Source of the DNA: Synergistaceae bacterium
Lineage (GTDB): Bacteria > Synergistota > Synergistia > Synergistales > Thermovirgaceae
DNA length: 29,335 nt
Direction: 5' to 3'
Assembly (NCBI GenBank): GCA_003446665.1
Contig: DMCT01000007.1
Span: 1-29,335 of the forward strand
Program-made: the position numbers and the translations under genes
Notes under the pieces: generated by a model
What the model saw: the letters and a program-made list of their open reading frames with translations, nothing else
The model's database searches: none
What the model was told of the DNA's origin: nothing
In this document: positions 25,965-29,335 of the stretch, one piece after another
Position numbering within the stretch: the first letter of the stretch is position 1
Layout: each line of letters opens with the position of its first letter

Positions 25965-27162
25965 CAGAAAACTTCTTTTAGGTATTACCGGGGGGATAGC
26001 GGCTTACAAATTGCCGGAACTGGCAAGGGCATTTGTACGAAGGGAATGGAAAGTGGAAACAATACTCACGGAAGCAGCGGAAAGGTTCGTTACGCCTTTC
26101 ACATTTTCTGTTCTTACGGGTCAACGTGCCTGGACTGAAAAGGATTTTCTCTCCGACGACCGTGGTGTGGAGATACCTCACATAAAACTGGCCCAAAATT
26201 GTGAAGTTCTGGCGATCGCGCCCTGCACGGCGACGACGTTGTCACGGCTGGCCACAGCCGACGGTTCGTCTCTTTTGTCCGCCACAGTCCTGGCCACAAG
26301 AGCGCCTGTGCTGCTTTTCCCATCGATGAATACGGATATGTGGTTTCACCCGGGAGTACAGGACAATTGCGAGCAATGCATCCGGAAAGGATACACCCTG
26401 ATAGAGCCTGGTCAGGGGCAGTTAGCCTGCAGGGATGAAGGAAAGGGAAGACTTCCTGACCTGGATGTCCTGGAAGAGGAAATACTTAAAGCAGTGTGTC
26501 CCAAAAAAGATATGGAAGGCATGAAAGTTCTGGTAACCGCCGGACCGACACACGAATATATCGACCCGGTAAGGTATTTATCCAACCCGAGCAGCGGGAA
26601 GATGGGTTTCGCGTTGGCCAAAGCGGCATGGTACAGGGGAGCAGAGGTAACGGTCGTTTCTGGTCCGGTCCCTGAAAGGCCTCCTTACGGAGTCAGGACT
26701 GTGCATGTAGTATCTGCAGAACAGATGCTTGAAGCAGTTCTGGAAGAAGCGCAAAGTGCCGATGTCATTATCAAGGCGGCGGCAGTCGGCGATTATAAGG
26801 CAGCTTCCCCTTCCGGGCAGAAAATGAAAAGAACTGGCGAAAAAATTTCGCTGGAACTTGCCGAAAATCCCGACATCCTGGCGGAACTTGCGAAAAAAAG
26901 GAAGGATGGTCAAATCCTTGTCGGTTTCGCAGCCGAAACACAGGATATTATAGACAACGCTTCAAAAAAACTTGCGAAAAAGGGAGCCGACCTTATCGCG
27001 GTGAATGACGTAAATGCTCCAGGTTGTGGATTTGGCTCGGACAGGAACGAAGTAACCGTTCTGGATGCGAAAGGTATCCTCTCAAGGATTTCGGGTTCCA
27101 AGGAGGAAGTTGCCGAACTTCTCTGGGATTTGGCTCTTGAGCGTCGTGCCCGGCTCCCCTGA
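25939..27162 (+). CDS. coaBC: Bifunctional phosphopantothenoylcysteine decarboxylase/phosphopantothenate-cysteine ligase
   Basis: Makes 4'-phosphopantetheine for coenzyme A: CoaB joins phosphopantothenate and cysteine with CTP, and CoaC (FMN) decarboxylates the product. From ATG 25939, 7 nt after AGAGGAG, the protein is 407 residues, normal for the fusion. The CoaC half (1-185) has GITGGIAAYK (15-24), catalytic His81 (IPHIKLAQ), PSMNTDMW (128-135) and Cys164 in QLACRDEGKGR. The CoaB half starts near 195 with VLVTAGPTHEYIDPVRYLSNPSSGKMG and has KAAAVGDYK and NDVN. The stop shares one base with the priA ATG. Confidence 0.96.
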   Translation: MTNQSWKRNRKLLLGITGGIAAYKLPELARAFVRREWKVETILTEAAERFVTPFTFSVLTGQRAWTEKDFLSDDRGVEIPHIKLAQNCEVLAIAPCTATTLSRLATADGSSLLSATVLATRAPVLLFPSMNTDMWFHPGVQDNCEQCIRKGYTLIEPGQGQLACRDEGKGRLPDLDVLEEEILKAVCPKKDMEGMKVLVTAGPTHEYIDPVRYLSNPSSGKMGFALAKAAWYRGAEVTVVSGPVPERPPYGVRTVHVVSAEQMLEAVLEEAQSADVIIKAAAVGDYKAASPSGQKMKRTGEKISLELAENPDILAELAKKRKDGQILVGFAAETQDIIDNASKKLAKKGADLIAVNDVNAPGCGFGSDRNEVTVLDAKGILSRISGSKEEVAELLWDLALERRARLP

Positions 27163-28988
27163 TGCAAGTGTTATATGATGTCCTGCTGCCCGGCCCCTGG
27201 TGGCATCCTCTCACATATAGCGGGAATGGAAAGGATTTTCCTGAAAAAGGGTGCAGGGTAAGGGTTCCGATAGGCAGGACGGAAAGAACAGGTATTGTAA
27301 CAGATGCCAGGGAAGTAAAAGGCGAAGTCTGTGACAAGCAACAATTTTCCTGCCGATCCATACTATATGCCGTTGATGAAGCCCCCGCGGTCACTGAAGA
27401 AATTCTCCAAACGCTTTTCCTGGCGGGAAAACATTTTCTTTGTGGCCCGGGCGAACTGTTGAAGAGTGCCTTCCCGTCTCCTTTTTTTGATGGAAAAGAG
27501 GCCCCGAATGCCCCACGAATGTCGCCGGAAGAGACAAGGACTTACAGTGTTACCTTCATAAGGGACGCCAAAGACAGCGACAGGTTCAGGTCTTATTTAG
27601 AAATTTTGGGAAAAGACGACCACGGTGGGTTCGTCATCTTTCCAGAACGAAACCGCGCGGCGCTATTTTGGGAAAACCTTCCGGATAAATTGAAAGAAAG
27701 GGCAATCCTTTGGCCTGCGGGTAACGGCAAAAGAGCATGGGAATCATGGATAAGGGTCCTTAAGGGGCAACGAAATATCGTAATCGGTTCGATGGGTTGT
27801 CTGTTTGCGCCCTTGACTTGCATAAGAAACGTCATAGTGGAAGATGAGGGTAATCCTGTCTATTATTCCAGACGATATCCCTACATTCATGCCAGGTCCG
27901 TGTTGACTTACCGTGCCCGTTACTGGAAGGCCAAGCTTGTTTTGGGAGGAGCGATGCCTTCTTCCAGGAGCTTTCTGTTCCGTAAAGAAAAATGTACGGC
28001 CAGGACAGGAGGTCGTCTCATTTTCGCAGACAAGTCCGAGGCTCGTGAATTTGAAGTTCGTGGTGTAAGAAGACCTTTGCCCGTGACTGACGCTGTTTTG
28101 ACCAGAACACAGGAGGCGGCCGCAGGACATGGCGTCGTAATGTGGCTTTTGGACAGGATTGGATACGCCTCGGGGATCTGGTGCCGCGAGTGCGAGTCTA
28201 TTCTGACTTGCCCAAAATGCGGAACAGCCACTAGATGGGAAACCCGAGAATCGACCGCTGTATGTCCTTTCTGTGGGAACAGAGGTAAATTGCCGGAGGA
28301 GTGCCCCAATTGCGGAGGTGCTTTCATGGAAGGCATAAAGCCGGGGATCGAAGCTTCCGTGGATCTCGCGGCCAATTTGTTGGGAAACAAAGCTTTGGTG
28401 CACGAATGGCACAAAGCGGTAACTAAAGAAAAAAGCAGTCGCAATAAAATGCTCAAAAAGCTTGAAGTCTCTGGAGGTATAGTAACAGGAACGCGAAAGG
28501 CACTTGAACTGTGTGATGATATCCCTGTGGCGCTGGTATGTTGGCTAGACATAGACACGGAACTTCTCAAGCCTTCCTACGACGTAAAATACCGGGCTTT
28601 CCGGATGATTTGGGAGTCCTTGTGGCGCGGAATGGAACCCGAAAACCGAAAGGTAATACTTCAGACCAAAAAAACGGGGACCGCCTGGCAAAAAAAACTG
28701 GGAAAGGGATGGCATGAGTTTTGGGAATCCGAACTTGCAGAGCGGAAAGAACTGGATTTGCCGCCATGGAAATTTCTGGTTGAAATAAACACCAAAAGTC
28801 GAATAAAAAATGAGATGTTGTCGATTCTAGAGAGTGAGGGGTTCGAATGTCTTGATCCTGACCCGAAAAGCGGCCTTTTCTGGGTCAGGACGGAAAAGAC
28901 TGAAACCCTGAGAAAGGCAGTAGAGCCTTTTTTCTCGGTTTCTCGTTCAAAAGAGGGATTTCCTCGCATGAGAGTATGTATCGACTAG
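27162..28988 (+). CDS. priA: PriA-like primosomal protein N' with degenerate helicase motifs
   Basis: Identified as PriA by position after coaBC, an N-terminal 3'-DNA-binding domain (about 1-100, VLLPGPWWHPLTYSG, GCRVRVPIGRTERTGIV), and the intact zinc-binding set of four CxxC pairs: C341/C344, C350/C353, C368/C371, C381/C384. At 608 residues it is shorter than usual PriA (about 730-800). No GxGKT/S Walker A is present where it should lie (about 125-160). The DEEH box is EDEGN (227-231), the SAT box is LGGAMPS (261-267), and the C-terminal QVAGRAGR motif is absent (after residue 470). It should bind forked DNA and recruit partners without unwinding it. The frame is intact, so it is not a pseudogene. 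Confidence 0.85.
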   Translation: MQVLYDVLLPGPWWHPLTYSGNGKDFPEKGCRVRVPIGRTERTGIVTDAREVKGEVCDKQQFSCRSILYAVDEAPAVTEEILQTLFLAGKHFLCGPGELLKSAFPSPFFDGKEAPNAPRMSPEETRTYSVTFIRDAKDSDRFRSYLEILGKDDHGGFVIFPERNRAALFWENLPDKLKERAILWPAGNGKRAWESWIRVLKGQRNIVIGSMGCLFAPLTCIRNVIVEDEGNPVYYSRRYPYIHARSVLTYRARYWKAKLVLGGAMPSSRSFLFRKEKCTARTGGRLIFADKSEAREFEVRGVRRPLPVTDAVLTRTQEAAAGHGVVMWLLDRIGYASGIWCRECESILTCPKCGTATRWETRESTAVCPFCGNRGKLPEECPNCGGAFMEGIKPGIEASVDLAANLLGNKALVHEWHKAVTKEKSSRNKMLKKLEVSGGIVTGTRKALELCDDIPVALVCWLDIDTELLKPSYDVKYRAFRMIWESLWRGMEPENRKVILQTKKTGTAWQKKLGKGWHEFWESELAERKELDLPPWKFLVEINTKSRIKNEMLSILESEGFECLDPDPKSGLFWVRTEKTETLRKAVEPFFSVSRSKEGFPRMRVCID

Positions 28989-29010
28989 TATTTTCCGGAA
29001 GGTGAGAAAA

Positions 29011-29335
29011 ATGGCTATTGTCACGATAGTCGGACGTCCGAATGTAGGTAAATCCTCGCTCTTCAACCGAATTGCCCGTCGTCGTACGGCCATAGTAGAT
29101 GATGAGCCAGGTGTGACCAGAGATAGGCTCTACATACAGGCAGAATGGCAGGGAACAAAATTTTACCTTGTGGACACCGGGGGTATGACTGGAGCCTCAA
29201 GCGACGGCCTTGCTCAGGCAGTGCACCGACAGGTCGAGACCGCCATCGAGGAAAGTGACGTAATCCTCTTCGTGGTTGATACTAAAACGGGTGTAACACC
29301 CCTTGATGAGGGAATAGCACAACTTCTGCGAAAAA
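29011..29335 (+). CDS. der: GTPase Der (EngA), N-terminal part (3' end outside window)
   Basis: Tandem-GTPase needed for assembly of the 50S ribosomal subunit. Only the first 108 codons are in the window. Motifs of the first G domain are GRPNVGKS (8-15), EPGVTRDRLY with the switch I Thr, DTGG in YLVDTGGMTG, and the LFVVDTKTGVTPLDEGIAQLL segment after it. ATG 29011 follows AAGGTGAG, 22 nt after the priA stop. The second G domain and KH domain lie beyond the right edge. Confidence 0.97.
   Translation, partial: MAIVTIVGRPNVGKSSLFNRIARRRTAIVDDEPGVTRDRLYIQAEWQGTKFYLVDTGGMTGASSDGLAQAVHRQVETAIEESDVILFVVDTKTGVTPLDEGIAQLLRK

Noticed and set aside
27162..28988. priA as a pseudogene
   Set aside because: The frame is intact over 608 codons, the zinc cysteines and DNA-binding domain are kept, and the stop is followed normally by der; only motor motifs have changed.

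Overview
The window is 29.3 kb of compact bacterial chromosome: 29 complete protein genes, two genes cut by the window edges and one tRNA. Gene order and content point to a diderm anaerobe, most likely a member of the Synergistota. That assignment is inference; no rRNA is present. Supporting points are a soluble periplasmic solute-binding protein with a cleavable signal peptide (two-membrane envelope), a purS/purQ/purL-type purine cluster, B. subtilis-like gene neighbourhoods (veg-ispE-purR; gmk-rpoZ-coaBC-priA), selenocysteine machinery, a Thermotoga-like single-cluster ferredoxin, and a tryptophanyl-tRNA synthetase carrying an iron-sulfur cysteine motif. No phage, IS element, CRISPR array or toxin-antitoxin locus was seen.

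Layout. (1) 1-2961, minus strand: purC-purS-purQ-purL, tightly packed, with purL running off the left edge; a strong promoter inside a dyad lies at 3001-3033. (2) 3107-7848, plus strand: a complete branched-chain amino acid type ABC importer, livKHMGF, with a perfect 11-bp hairpin between livK and livH. (3) 8095-11809: mobA, lepA and hemW; hemW appears to start at a CTG codon overlapping the lepA stop. (4) 11817-15901: divergent yedF (minus) and selA-selB (plus), part of the selenium pathway. (5) 15986-18356: veg with its own promoter and terminator, then ispE-purR, a small ferredoxin, and a CAT-anticodon tRNA followed by a terminator. (6) 18421-29335: a Nif3-family gene, trpS, then the long housekeeping run scpA-scpB-rluB-cmk-plsC-yicC-remA-gmk-rpoZ-coaBC-priA-der with many 1-30 nt overlaps; der is cut by the right edge.

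How it fits together. PurR (17190-17987) is the likely regulator of the divergent pur operon at the left. MobA, YedF, SelA and SelB together suggest that the organism makes a molybdenum or tungsten selenoenzyme such as a Sec-containing formate dehydrogenase, although no such enzyme, selD or tRNA-Sec is in the window. The clearest departures from textbook genes are a PriA whose helicase motifs have decayed while its zinc-binding cysteines remain, an Fe-S TrpRS, and the CTG start of hemW. I found no convincing new multi-gene system; the region is mostly core housekeeping.
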